Source: Salvator merianae
Taxonomy: Eukaryota > Chordata > Lepidosauria > Squamata > Teiidae
DNA: 64,000 bases
NCBI GenBank assembly: GCA_003586115.2
Contig: QVOM02000103.1
Location: forward strand, 9,841,677 to 9,905,676
Direction: 5' to 3'
Shown here: positions 47,881 to 58,425 of the stretch, in pieces
How the letters are laid out: each line of letters begins with the position of its first letter
Numbering within the stretch: the first letter of the stretch is position 1
Made by a program: the position numbers and the translations under genes
The notes under the pieces: model-generated
The model's database searches: none
What the model saw: the letters and a program-made list of their open reading frames with translations, nothing else
Told to the model about the DNA's origin: nothing

Positions 47881-49413
47881 GGGCATGTTCCAAAGCAGCA
47901 TTTAATCCGTTTACAGTCTGTCTTCAGTTCCCACTGGTCTGACATGATCTTGCCTTTCTGTAGTTTTTCAGGACTAAATTGCCGAAATCAGGACTACTTT
48001 GAATTCGGATTGAGTGAGTTCTCAGCCTGTTTCAGTTCGTTAGCTCGTTTTACTTTGCATTGTGAGAACATGCAAGTAGACTATTTGGGAGGGGACCATA
48101 ATTTGGGTGTCTGTGTGCAGAGGGAGGGCTCCCCATTTCCTCCTGTCCAGTAACAGCCTTTGTTGTGGGTGTTGTACTCAGGAGAGTGAGAACGTCACAG
48201 CTGGAGTGGGAAGAGAGAACAGCACCTGGCATATATTCCCTGTTTTCTGCCATGTTGTCCTCTTTCACTCCTTCAAACTGATTTTTTTTACTGTTTGAAT
48301 TTTTCAACAGAAGAAAAGACGCAGTGGAAGCTATCCTTCATTTACCTTTGGCAACACTCTATTCTATAGGTGGTTTGGCAATACAGTCCACTCTCAAAAT
48401 GCATACTTCCTCCTTTCTCTCCCATTTCTGCAAAAAGGACAATGTATCTCCATTTTCCTTTCTTTTGTCCCTGCAAAGAGGAGGACACTATGTTTCCTCC
48501 ATTTTCCTTTGACAATGCACAAGTGAAACAAAGTTTCCTTTCATTGAAAGAGGACTTCTAAAACCATGTGTTTTAAACAAGAATTTTATTTACTAGGTTT
48601 AGTAGAGGGCAATTTTGAGAATGTTAATGTTTTAATGCAAAACATGGTGACTGCAGCTAGAATTGTCCATGCACAAAAATGGAAGGAGATAAAATGCTTA
48701 TAGTAAATGATTGGTTGATTAAAATGATGGACCTCACAGAGATGGACAAATTGACTAACTTATTGGGAAACAAGACTGTGGATAAGTTTGTTAAAAACTG
48801 GAAACCCTTTACTGACTTTCTTCTAGATTTAGAGAATGAGCTTGTTATCGCTGGATTTGACTAACTTCACTATCATGATAATGGAGTCCCCCACGTTTCC
48901 CCTTTTTCACTGATTTCTGCCTGCTTTTCTGCTATTCAGAAATTGCACAGTTGCACAAAAGTGCAATTACAAAGGAGCAGAAATTGAGATCTGCTTTTTA
49001 AGAAGTTTTATTGTGTAGTAGATGTGGAATTAAAGTTGCACTTGGGTGGATCCAGGCTGGAGGGGGAGAAGGAGCAAACGGCCAATGACCAGTAACGCCA
49101 TCAAAGGAATCCATGTTCTGAGAAGCAGCAGGGAAATACGGAGGACGGAGTTTGAATTTCCTGCCCCCATGAATCAAGATATGAATGTTGGGACTGCATG
49201 CAATCACTGACTGCACAGGGAGGGGAATTTGGTGAGGAGTGGAGACAGAAAGGTATGGTTTACCCATGCCAAAGCACAGGAAAAATGAGGTGTGAGAATG
49301 AGCAAGTCTGAATTGAGTCTGTGTTATAATGCAAATGTGGGAACAACCAGAACATGTGCTCAATCCTCGTTCTCCTCCAATACAGATTAAATCTGAGATG
49401 TGGAACTGCACCC
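47881..49413 (-). mobile_element. 1.53-kb non-autonomous DNA transposon, copy C (complete, minus strand)
   Basis: Begins GGGCATGTTCC and ends GGAACTGCACCC; TTA is present on both sides (47,878-47,880 and 49,414-49,416), a perfect 3-bp TSD. Sub-terminal ATTTAATCCGTTTAC and the inverse GATTTAATCTGTATTGG match copies A, B and D. The middle differs from A and B because it contains an L1 ORF2 fragment (48,575-48,875). No transposase is seen. The TTA target and 3-bp duplication fit PIF/Harbinger, whose targets are usually TWA. Confidence 0.88.
48575..48875 (+). pseudogene. L1 ORF2 C-terminal fragment inside copy C
   Basis: The + strand encodes FYLLGLVEGNFENVNVL, then NMVTAARIVHAQKWKEI. A one-base frameshift near 48,690 follows, and then NDWLIKMMDLTEMDKLTNLL, NWKPFTDFLLDLENELVI and AGFD before a stop at about 48,862. 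This is the C-terminal tail of a vertebrate L1 ORF2 protein (the AARI..AQ.WK, DWL.KMMDL.EMDKLT and NWKPF.DFL blocks in order). There is no L1 3' UTR or poly(A) after the stop; sequence of the DNA transposon (CACTATCATGATAATGGAG) resumes at once. So it is either a truncated nested insertion whose tail was lost, or a captured host-LINE fragment carried by the transposon. Non-functional. Confidence 0.85.
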
Positions 49414-49696
49414 TTAAGGTCAGTGCACAGAAAGCAACTCTCAGATCATTACTTCATGCCCTGATGCAGCCCAGAACCACATGAACTGCAGCAACTCAAG
49501 GGGCTTCAGTGCATGCACACGGAGGCTGAAGTTGGTTTCTGTGCACAGGTGTAGATGTGGCAGTGGAGCAAGGGAAGTGTCAGGCAGGCATCATGCTCTC
49601 TGACAGCCATCTGTCATCACTGGAAATGGAGACACTATGCCTGAGACAGTCCACAGCGGCATCCACTCTGGTAAGTGAAGACATGGCCTACGTCTA
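49414..49696. other. Short spacer, possible decayed MITE
   Basis: Contains CACAGGTGTAGATGTGGC, similar to GGCTGCATCTACAC-type MITE ends, but no pair was resolved. Confidence 0.35.
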
Positions 49697-50553
49697 GGCC
49701 TTTTCGTACTGACCAGCCTAGAATGGTCTAATATTTCTTTTGTTTATTTTTTATATATACATACAGTTTAGAAAAAGAAACTATACATCTTAATACATAT
49801 AACATGCACCATATTCAACATAGCCTATTATTATTATTATTATTACTTTTAGTTCTTAGTGCCCTCCCTCCTCCCACTCCCCCACCCTCAATCTCTGTCC
49901 CACTTATCTAGTGTTCACTGGAAGACACTTTGTATCTGTTGCATCCATTTTATGCTCTCTGGGTTTGCCATCAAATATTCTTTCAGTTTAGTCCATTTTT
50001 CTCTTGTTACTCTTTTACACTCTTGAAATTGATAAATTTCCTTTATTCATTGATTATTTGAAATCTCATCTGATCCACGATATATTTAAACCAATTTTTC
50101 CTGGTCCGCTTCGTAGAGTCTTCCATCTATATGCCAGGATGCTGCCAAGAGCTGCTGTAGTTAGTTGATCTATAATAAATTTCTCCTCCTCATTCCAATC
50201 AGCATAGAATGGTATAATAGTACCATTCTAAGCTGGTCAAGACCCAGAGATGCAGTGACCATTCAGTGACCATTCAACCTATTCTAGTGCTAGAATGGCC
50301 CTATCCTGGGCCTCCAGCACTCACAGTGCGAATGCAATTCCAATCACATGACAGTGGCTGCAGCAACATCCGGCTGTTGCCATGGGGACTGGAACGTGGG
50401 GCACAATGGTGCAGCTGCAGCCACACCATGCCACCACCTTGCAGTGTTCACACCTGGAAGAAGGTCCACAGCTAATAGCATCCAGGGCGGAATGTGGTCG
50501 CAATTCAGCAGTGAGCGTCTCCACACTCACCAGCAAGTAAGCACAAACGGGCC
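49697..50553. mobile_element. MITE interrupted by an L1-like insertion
   Basis: Left end GGCCTTTTCGTACTGACC and inverse of right end GGCCCGTTTGTGCTTACT, flanked by CTA and CTC (possible decayed 3-bp TSD). Removing 49,733-50,204 and one TSD copy restores an inner palindrome in which GACCAGCCTAGAATGGT meets ACCATTCTAAGCTGGTC, which shows that the MITE is older than the insertion. The host element alone is about 370 bp. No coding capacity. Confidence 0.75.
49733..50204 (-). mobile_element. L1-like LINE 3' end, minus strand, with TSD
   Basis: Flanked by TAGAATGGTCTAAT (49,719-49,732) and TAGAATGGTATAAT (50,205-50,218), a 14-bp target-site duplication with one mismatch, as made by target-primed reverse transcription. 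Read on the minus strand it starts with a decayed ORF2 C-terminus (IIDQLTTAALGSILAYRWK; later EKWTKLKEYLMANPESIKW across stops). A purine-rich GGGTGGGGGAGTGGGAGGAG stretch and (TAA)n follow, and it ends AAAATAAACAAAAGAAAT. Strongly 5'-truncated. L1 membership is inferred from the peptide layout and G-rich 3' UTR. Confidence 0.72.
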
Positions 50554-51085
50554 CTCTGTCTTTTACAGATGAAAACAACTCAGACAGTTGATCTTTTCTC
50601 TGTTAGTAAGGTTAATAAGCTTTCTAAATTGCTCAGGGTGATAAAGTGGCATGGGGTGGATAATGGAGAAAGAACCGGATGGATTTCACTGAATAAGGAA
50701 CAACATCCACAGAGCACTGTAGTTATGAGAGCAGCAAAGAATCCTATCACCACTGAATCCATAACCTCTGCTTTATCAATTAGTTAAAATTGACAAGGGG
50801 AGCTCAGTTGCTGTCTGTGACAGTTTACTAGAAGTTTCGTAAATAAAATACCTTAACATCTGCTCTGACTTAGAGACCATGGTTCCTGCAGCTCCTACTG
50901 ATGTGCATTCAGCATTCACTTGTCTAGATTCTGATAGATAGGGTTAAGGTTATGTAGCCTGAAGATATGGACAAGATAATGTTAGGATCACTTCCTTGTG
51001 TCTTTGACCCCTGTCCTTTGTGATTGATATAGGCAGTCAAAGAAGGCTTAGGGGAGTGCGGAGAACTTCTGTTAGAAGAAATGTA
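50554..51085. other. Unclassified non-coding DNA
   Basis: No recognisable gene or repeat. Confidence 0.45.
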
Positions 51086-51295
51086 AGCTGCATCCACATG
51101 TAATAAAAGCAAGCAGCTCAAAAACAGCTTAGAGGTGGTAGCTGCTGCACACTAGGGCTCCCATCCCATTCCTAATCTACATTAAGGTCCAGAAAATGCA
51201 CTTCCAAACTGCTCTTTCTGGCTTTTAACGTGGAGATGAGACAGGAGCAATAGCTGCCACCTCTGGGCCACTTTTTAATATGTGTGGATGTAGCC
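51086..51295. mobile_element. 210-bp MITE, GCTGCATCCACAT terminus
   Basis: Left AGCTGCATCCACATGTAATA and inverse of right GGCTACATCCACACATATTA. The interior CAGCTTAGAGGTGGTAGC / CCCATCCCATTCC is shared with the MITE at 55.8 kb and more distantly with those at 54.4, 59.1 and 62.8 kb. No clear TSD. Confidence 0.78.
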
Positions 51296-51429
51296 CCGAT
51301 TTATTATTAGTTTCAAATTTCATATTTTGGGGGAAGGATAATTAATCATGTACTCAAGTACACTATCACCATCATGCTTTTTCTTTACAAAATGTTGAAA
51401 GGGGATTAATACATTAAATTACCAAGAAA

Positions 51430-51612
51430 AAAGTGTGATTTCCTCTAACACAGAAGGCAGTATGTTTCTAAGGCCCAGTTGCTTGGAGACTGTAAGCAAG
51501 ACAAGGTGTGGACTTATGTCCTGCTTATCTGCTTCCATGTACAACCAGCTGCCATTGTGGGAATATGCTGCTAGATTAGATGGATCACCAGTCTAAACCA
51601 GCAGGACATTTC
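51430..51612 (+). mobile_element. CR1 3' UTR fragment
   Basis: Carries the CR1 3' UTR order: GTCCTGCTTATCTGCTTCC, CAACCAGCTGCCATTGTGGG, TGCTAGATTAGATGGATC, CAGTCTAAACCAGCAGGAC, then TTCTTAC. Same region as 5,270-5,410 of the larger CR1 copy. No coding portion; a very short 5'-truncated insertion. Confidence 0.75.
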
Positions 51613-52080
51613 TTACAAAAACCTTCTGAAGCAAGAATAGCTTGCTTCATCCTGGACATCTCCAAACATATACTCACGTCAGGTTAGATGTAAATATTTC
51701 TGAGGAGGCTTGTTTTTATGGATCCATCAGCAATAAATACACACTCCTGGATTTTCTTTTACCAATGATTTGTCAAACATATTACTGACAAGAAGCCAGC
51801 ATTTTTTCTTTGTGTTTTGTTGTTGTTAGCTCAATATAGATATACAATCATCTCAGTAGGTATAATGCTCTATTATTTTGTAGTCTACTCCAGATTGAGC
51901 AATCTGGGCCAAGACTGGAGTAGTGGCCAGTGGCCCACATCAAGCTGCCATTTGCATTACAGACAGTCCATCCCTACCCAACCTGGGAAGCTGGACATGA
52001 AAATTCCTAGCCTCTGAAGTTGCCAGCCATGATTGTTTAACCTGGGTACCCAGAAGTAGCTTACTTCCTAGGCTGCTTCC
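51613..52080. other. Unclassified non-coding DNA
   Basis: Nothing recognisable. Confidence 0.4.
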
Positions 52081-52083
52081 AAG

Positions 52084-52285
52084 GGCCCAGTCACACCTAA
52101 GTTTTAATCCAGCTCCAGTCCACTTTCAGACTGAGAGAACACATCAGTGAAGTCACAAGATGTTTTCTTTCAGCCTTATCAAACTCAGATAATGTGGAAA
52201 GAAAATTATTAGTCACTTTGTTGATGGGTTCTTCCAATCCAAAAGTGGACTGAAGTTGGATTAAAACTTAGGTGTGACTGGGTCC
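52084..52285. mobile_element. 202-bp MITE with about 50-bp terminal inverted repeats
   Basis: Left GGCCCAGTCACACCTAAG and inverse of right GGACCCAGTCACACCTAAG; the inverted repeats continue through TTTTAATCCAGCTCCAGTCC for about 50 bp with few mismatches. AAG flanks both sides (52,081-52,083 and 52,286-52,288), a 3-bp TSD. The least decayed MITE in the window. Its terminus is related to those of the two foldback elements (GGCCACGGTCACAC). Confidence 0.9.
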
Positions 52286-52288
52286 AAG

Positions 52289-54353
52289 AGTCTGTTGAAA
52301 TAGTGTTGGGCTTCTCATATTTGGTAAATCAGATTAGCCACTCAGTGCCATTTGTGCACAAATGGCTGATCCAGTCCACTACAGTGGTACATTGCAGAGA
52401 CTGCTTTCAAGTCACCCTGTTGGAGTGGACTATAGCACCAGTTTAGCACCATAGTGCACTTCAACACCTTGCTCTATGTGGATGCGGTGAGCCACAAGAG
52501 ACTGGCCCACAATATGGACAAGCTGTTCCACCATAGCTGCTGGGCCAGTCCATTGAGCCAGTGAGGATGCAGCCATAATCTTTACCCTGAATTGGTCAAG
52601 AGTGGGCTGGACCCATTGTGACCACGCTTCTGAGACCTCACATACCCACTCCCATAGGCTTCCACAAATTCCTACATTATCTTCCACACGTCCCTGTATT
52701 TATGGAAGCATCCCATGAAATTTAGAGCAGTCATTAATAGCCTTAATTTGTTGAAGAATTTTAACAGGTACAGCTGGATTCTCCTTGCTGAAGTTACATT
52801 ACATTATGTAGAAGCCAACATCAGATGTATAATGGTAAGGCTAAATACTTCCTAGAGGCCATGTCTTGACTTACCTTGTCAGATGCTTCCATGAACCATG
52901 TGGAAGTTGCATCTCCATATTCAGGGGCAAAAGATACCTGCTGAAGAGTGTGATACTTGCCCAAAGCAGCTGGAGGCAAGCACTTGGAGGATGAGCATCC
53001 AAGCTGCAACTTCTTCAGATACCCCCATGCACCAGAAATGGAGATGTGGAAGTGCCCAAAGGCACCATGGGAGGGCACTTCTGTAGAGCTCCCTGTGTCT
53101 AGGTGCCTACCACCACAGCTGTGGAGCTACAAGCTGTGAAGCTACAGAATTAAATTAGGTTACTTCATAGAGTTAATTTTGGTTTTAATGATTTTTCGGA
53201 TTATTTCATTTTGATATCTATATCTGCTTATTAGGATGAATGGTGGGTTTAAAAGTTTTATAAATAAATAACCAATGTCCTTTTTCTACTTATGTTGCTC
53301 CTTCTGCTCCGAATCCTTCTGCTGTAGCAAAAGATTCAAACAGGGAATCTTGGCTTCCATCTGATGAGTCCTGTTTTGTTTTCAGTTTCATTCTTCCTGT
53401 TTGCTCTCCATCAACAGCTTCCTTTTCTTTTAACTAACTTTGCAAAAGCAGGGCAGGAGGAGTTGTCTTCAGGTAGCCCACTGAAGTTTTATGTAATAGC
53501 TCTACTCATAGTCTTCAGTCCAGCCTTTACTCTGAATCATTATTAGCTACCAAGGATTTATGACATATTCTTCATAAAGAGATAAAAATCAATTAGTTGA
53601 AAAATCCTTAGCTTGTTAGCTGGAGTCAAAACCCCTAACTGTTCTCTTGGATGTGTATAATTGTATTTTCCAGTTCACTAGACTTGGGCACAGGAAGAGA
53701 GCAACGCGCCACAGCAGGGGGCAGTCAGCTGATCCCAGGCTATTCAAGTCTGTTGCCTGCAGGCCAGCTTTCTAAAAAGAGGGAGCTGGGGGCTGGAACT
53801 AAGGGAGCCCCAAGAATTTCCCCCAGCCCCCTTCGGTAATTTACACCAATCTTAAACATGTATGTTTCTCTGAAGTATCTTTCACTGGCATGGTAATCCC
53901 ATTACTGACAAATGAAGATGTAATCACAGTTTATTCACGATGTTTGAAAGATTTATCCCCTTTAAAGGAGAACAAGAGAAGCAAGCACAATTGCCTGCAA
54001 CTGACTTCTGAAACTCCTACTGGGACATTTGCAAGGCAAAACCGATTCGGTTTTAAGCAGCCCAACTTGTATTTTAAAAGGGGCTTTGAAATGTCACAGA
54101 CAGGCATTTTTCACATTTCAGGTTGCTTCTGCGGTATTTCTCCTAGCCACCATAAAAACAGAAATCGCTCCTCCTTTGGCTATAATGACTTTATCCTCTT
54201 AAAAAGTTTCACATTTTGTTTCATAAATTAGGGAAACATTCATGTACATTCATGTACCTATATGATCATAGAAAATGCTTCCAGAAGGTAGCTGTCTCAT
54301 TTAACAGACTTCATTCATTAACAACGATGGCAGAATACAAACTGAAGGGATTT
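52289..54353. other. Unclassified non-coding DNA
   Basis: 52.38-52.58 kb ends in GAGGATGCAGCC, a possible MITE end without a mate. 53.88-54.23 kb is non-repetitive and open for 113 codons on the + strand, but shows no splice-site context or recognisable domain. Confidence 0.4.
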
Positions 54354-54780
54354 CAGCTGTATTCACATGGAGCTAAAAAAAGTGGCTCAAAAACACTTTA
54401 GGGATACTAGCACGTAGCACTAGTATTCTCATCCCATTTTGAGCCCACTTCTTCTAGCCTGGAACATTCATGAGAGGAGCAGGGGCAGACTGGCATGTGA
54501 ATGATCCCATCTGCAGACCTTCTCAATGTGTTCAGACACAGCAAAAGGGGCACCTCAGAGGTGCATCAGAGACAGTAGTGCTTTGCCCTCATGTTCCCAA
54601 CCCTTCTCTAATCCACCTTTTCTAACACAGAGTGTTAATGAGGGGAGGCAGAATTGTGTGTGAACAATTCCATCTCGAAACCACCGCAGAGGTGCTTTTT
54701 ATTGCTGTGTGTGAGCACAACCTGTGTCATCACTAAGTTGCCACAGGAGCTTTTCTTTTTAATTGTGTGTGAATGCAGTC
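54354..54780. mobile_element. MITE with a related MITE nested inside
   Basis: Outer ends: CAGCTGTATTCACATGG and, inverse of right, GACTGCATTCACACACAATT. An inner unit at about 54,524-54,722 has its own ends (CAATGTGTTCAGACACAGC and inverse GGTTGTGCTCACACACAGC), flanked by TCT and TGT. Outer and inner share interior features (CTCATCCCA / CTCATGTTCCC, GAGGAGCAGGGGC / GAGGGGAGGC, GTGTGAACAATCCC-type words) with the MITEs at 59.1 and 62.8 kb. So one family member appears inserted in another. Confidence 0.6.
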
Positions 54781-55798
54781 TTAATTAAAGAGGTTCAATC
54801 TACCCAAAGTTCTGTTTCAGCTCCTGTTCAATTCACTGAACCTGGCACACAAAAGAACTTTCTAGCCAGTTCCATCCTTGCTAATTAATAGTGTATAGAT
54901 ACTACTTAATTGTCCTAACTCAGGGCCTAGTATGTTGTGAGAGAACTTTGCATATTGGCATCTACTGCATTAGCTAATTTAAAGTTATTTGAAATTGAAC
55001 CATTTGTATCATAAACCTCCATGTATTCCAAGAGCAGGAGGAGATGAAGGGCCCCCATACAACTGATCTCCCCATCATATCCTCACCATTACTAGCTCAT
55101 TCCCAGGTCATGGGCCAGCTTGGCAGCTGGTGTTAAGGGGGAACCTGCAAACACTTCTGATAAATGCATGTTGAGTTTTCTGTGTCACTGGGGAAACCAT
55201 GTGAAGAAATCAATATATTGTCTGGCGGACATCACAGTTCCCCAATCAGTGATGTCTTACCTGACGTACAAAGTTCTGGGGGGGAGATAGTGGGGGCAGG
55301 GAAGTAGGGAGTGAGACCAGCACATGTAGCTTTGCTTCCTCCTCTTTGTGCTTCTGGAATGTGCAAGGGATACATTTATGAAGGGGGCTTTTGGTTGTTT
55401 TGCTAGAAGTGTTCTCCTTGGCAGGGCTGTCTGTTTCCAGGCCAAAAGAAGAGAAGGAGGATGGTAATCAAAAGCCTGATTTGTACTCAGGGAGACAATG
55501 CACCATTAATTCAGTGTTTGAATACAACACAGCATGTGCCCGTATCAAAGACGTGGTTAGCATAGAACACCAGGCACTGCTTTTTTTTTTTTTCCTTGTG
55601 CAGGATTTAGGTATATCCCAAACACAGAATCTACTGCTTCATGCTCCCTCCTCCATTTCCCTGAGGGTCAGGGAGTCCAGTGGGCAGCCTTTTGTAGGGA
55701 CAACTCCCTTGTGATGATCTTAGACATATTTATTGCCCTCATAATATTTATGATTATGCAAACTGAACTTGAAGGGAATAGTCATCCATACAAACTGA
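54781..55798. other. Unclassified non-coding DNA
   Basis: A T run of about 12 bases lies near 55,582. No gene or assignable repeat. Confidence 0.45.
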
Positions 55799-56037
55799 GA
55801 CTGCACACACATTACAGAAAAGCAGTTCAAAAACAGCTTAGAGGTGGTAGCATACGTCAACTAGTATTCCCATTCCACCTCTAATTGACATTAAAGGTGA
55901 GAAAGGGCATTTTGGAAGGGCATTTTCTGGCCTCAGTGTAGACAAGACATAGGAATACTAGCATGTGGCAACTACCATCTCCAAGTCTTTTGAACCACTT
56001 CTTTTCTTAGAAAAAAAAACTTCATGTGGATGTAGCC
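55799..56037. mobile_element. 239-bp MITE, relative of the 51.1-kb copy
   Basis: Left GACTGCACACACATTACAG and inverse of right GGCTACATCCACATGAAG. The interior AACAGCTTAGAGGTGGTAGC is identical over 20 bases to 51,126-51,145. It continues with CTAGTATTCCCATTCC and a GAGAAAGGGCATTTT repeat. TSD not resolved. Confidence 0.8.
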
Positions 56038-56909
56038 CGTTTGGGACTTGAGGCCATATAAAATAGCCATCCACCCTTCCTACATCCCTATCATGGCAAA
56101 TGAAGCAGGTTCCACCATCAGATGAACCCTGTTTTGCTTGTTTACTTCTCATCTCTCCTTCACTATTGGGCAATTTTAAAATGGCTACATTTCCCCCATT
56201 CTGCCACCTTTTTATAAAAGAAGATGAAATCTGCAGGTATATTAGCCTATCACCAGCAGATAAAGCCTTGGAAATTACAGGCTCACAGACTTTTGAACAA
56301 ATAGCTTTATGGTTTCTTGGTGTTTTTCGGGGGGAGGGTTGATTTTTTGTTTGTTTCAGAAAAATAAAATAAATATAACTTCCCTATATTTCTATAGCAT
56401 TGGAATTGGAATCCAACTGCAAGGAAGAGGATGCTTCTGAGGAAATATATCCTGCCCAATTTCAGGACAGATTCAGTAATTTCCAGCAAGAGAAACCGTT
56501 TCAAATCTTGTGGACAAAGTAGAAGAATAACTGAATGACAAGCCTGCCATAATGGCTTTATACTAGGCTTCCTTAAAATTGGCGGATGGGAAAAGAATGA
56601 GAATTACTTTCCAGATAAAATAATTTCCTCTGATTATAAGCTTGATTTGTCAAACACATCAGCCCCCTCTGTTTTCCCCATCATTGGCCCAGTCATCTCA
56701 TGTTCCTCTTATATGATAAACTTTGGTGGCATGCACATGCAGTTTTTTAAGAAGTGCACCACTGAGGTGGGTCAGAGGGGGCTTAGCAATGGTTCACAGG
56801 TAGGATTGTTGACGCACCCATCTGCATCTCCAATTCTTCTGAACATTCTAAGCCAGAAAAAGTCGACTAGAGGTGGAATGAGAAAACAAGGGCCCAACAA
56901 TACAGTCTC
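56038..56909. other. Unclassified non-coding DNA
   Basis: Nothing recognisable. Confidence 0.4.
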
Positions 56910-56912
56910 TAA

Positions 56913-57474
56913 GGCCGCGTTCCGACACGGCATTTAATCAGTTTACAGGCCGTCTTCAGTTCCCGCTGTCCCGACATGATCTTGCCGTTCCATAGTTTTT
57001 CTGGACTATATCGGCGAAATGCGGACTACTTTGTATTCGGATTTAATGAATTCTCAAGCCGTTCCAGATCGTTAGCGCACTTTACTTTGCGATGTGGGTA
57101 CAGGGAAAGAGACTATTTGGGAGGAACCGTACTTTTTTGGGGGGTGTGCAGAGGGAGGGATCCCCATTTTGTGCCATCCAATGACAGACTTTGTGGGTGG
57201 GCAGGAAGCGCAGTAGTTTCCTCTGACTCCATTATCCCCCCTTCCATCACTGCCAGGGGAAAAGAAACCGTCCTCCTTTTTACTTTGCTAAGCTGCGGTC
57301 CTTTCTCTTTCTTTATCCCCCATTCGACACTGCCAAGAAGAAATTAAAGGCTTCCTCCACTTCCGTCTGCTCTTTAAACCAAAAAATAAACTGCGCCTGT
57401 TTGGGGTTGCAGTCCTCTTGCCCCAACAAAGAACCCGCTCAAGATGAGTTTTGCCGTCGGCAGCACACAGCTGT
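56913..57474 (-). mobile_element. DNA transposon of the 1.5-kb family, copy D (partial)
   Basis: The intact end GGCCGCGTTCCGACACGG follows TAA (56,910-56,912), a possible 3-bp TSD half. The sequence matches the minus strand of copy B2 from its right end inward, up to the GCCGTCGGCAGCACACAGC word near 57,472, where homology stops. The other about 1 kb is missing. It has the cleanest terminus of the family. A 123-codon frame at 56,976-57,347 overlaps frames in B2 and C but is not conserved as protein. Confidence 0.85.
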
Positions 57475-58340
57475 GCTGTGACATCACCACCACTGTCTTC
57501 CTTTGCAGCCTGGACACTGAGTATGGAGTCGTCATGCAGATCTTGCTGTGAAAATCTTCACCCTTTATTTTTAAGATACTTTATTAACCTGGGAGAAAAT
57601 ATTCTCTTGCTGCTCCAAAAAGAGTAATGACCCTTTAAAAAAAAATGGACAGGCATGACATAAGGGAGGAAAATATTTTGGATAGGAAAGATGTTTCTGG
57701 GTTATTGATCTAGTGGACCTCTGGAATACTAAGGCTATGGTCTCTGCCATCTCTGTTCCAACATAACTTTGATTTGCGTAACAGAAGCTCACAACTAAGT
57801 AGAAGTGGCATATCAAGAGCTGGTACAAAATTTTACGGAGGCCCCTTGGCTTCCCTGAACAACAAGTGTGAATGCACAAACATTACATCAATGTAGCAAG
57901 GGGGTCAAATGTTCCCAGTCAGCCTGTTTTGGAGCTGCTGGTCATCTGCATCATGCAGAAAGACTGGTTTGGCAATGCACACGTCCTTGCTTACCATGGT
58001 TTGGGGACAGAGAACATGCATAGTTCCGATGACCTGGGGAAAGTAGGAATGCCTCTTGAGGTTAGGAGAAGTCCCTGTTCACCATTTCTGCTCATCCATG
58101 GATCCTGTAGGCATGAGTGTGCACACACATATTCTGCTCCTCTTTCAGCCCATGTCTCCCACTCTCTGTCTCTCACCCAAGTGGAAGGAGGCAGCCAGTC
58201 TTGTTTGTTTGTTTGTTTCTACTCATTTGTGCTGTTAACTGCACACACATTTTTGCTCCCATTGTAACTAGTGCCCACCCTACCCATAATAGTCACTGCA
58301 CTCTCTCTTGCATTCCCCACAAGGTTTTGGAGAGAAAGAT
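57475..58340. other. Unclassified non-coding DNA
   Basis: (TTTG)n of about four units at 58,201-58,218. No gene recognised. Confidence 0.45.
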
Positions 58341-58425
58341 AGAAACATTTATTATTTATTTAAGACATTTATATACTGCTTTTCATGTTTCTAAAATCCC
58401 AAAGCCTAGGGACCACCACAGGGAA
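58341..58425 (-). repeat. Short retroposon 3' tail remnant
   Basis: TTATTTATTTAAGACATTT then ATACTGCTTTTCATG and AAAGCCTAGGG, a decayed form of the reversed tail seen at 24.1 and 37.4 kb. Confidence 0.4.

Noticed and set aside
53890..54231. 113-codon open frame as a possible exon
   Set aside because: No domain, no convincing splice borders and ordinary base composition; an open frame of this size is expected by chance in 64 kb.
56976..57347. A frame starting MILPF-SFSGL shared by copies D, C and the minus strand of B2
   Set aside because: Comparing the three copies, most substitutions change amino acids and the frame ends at different places, so DNA similarity explains it. Copy A has indels in the same stretch.
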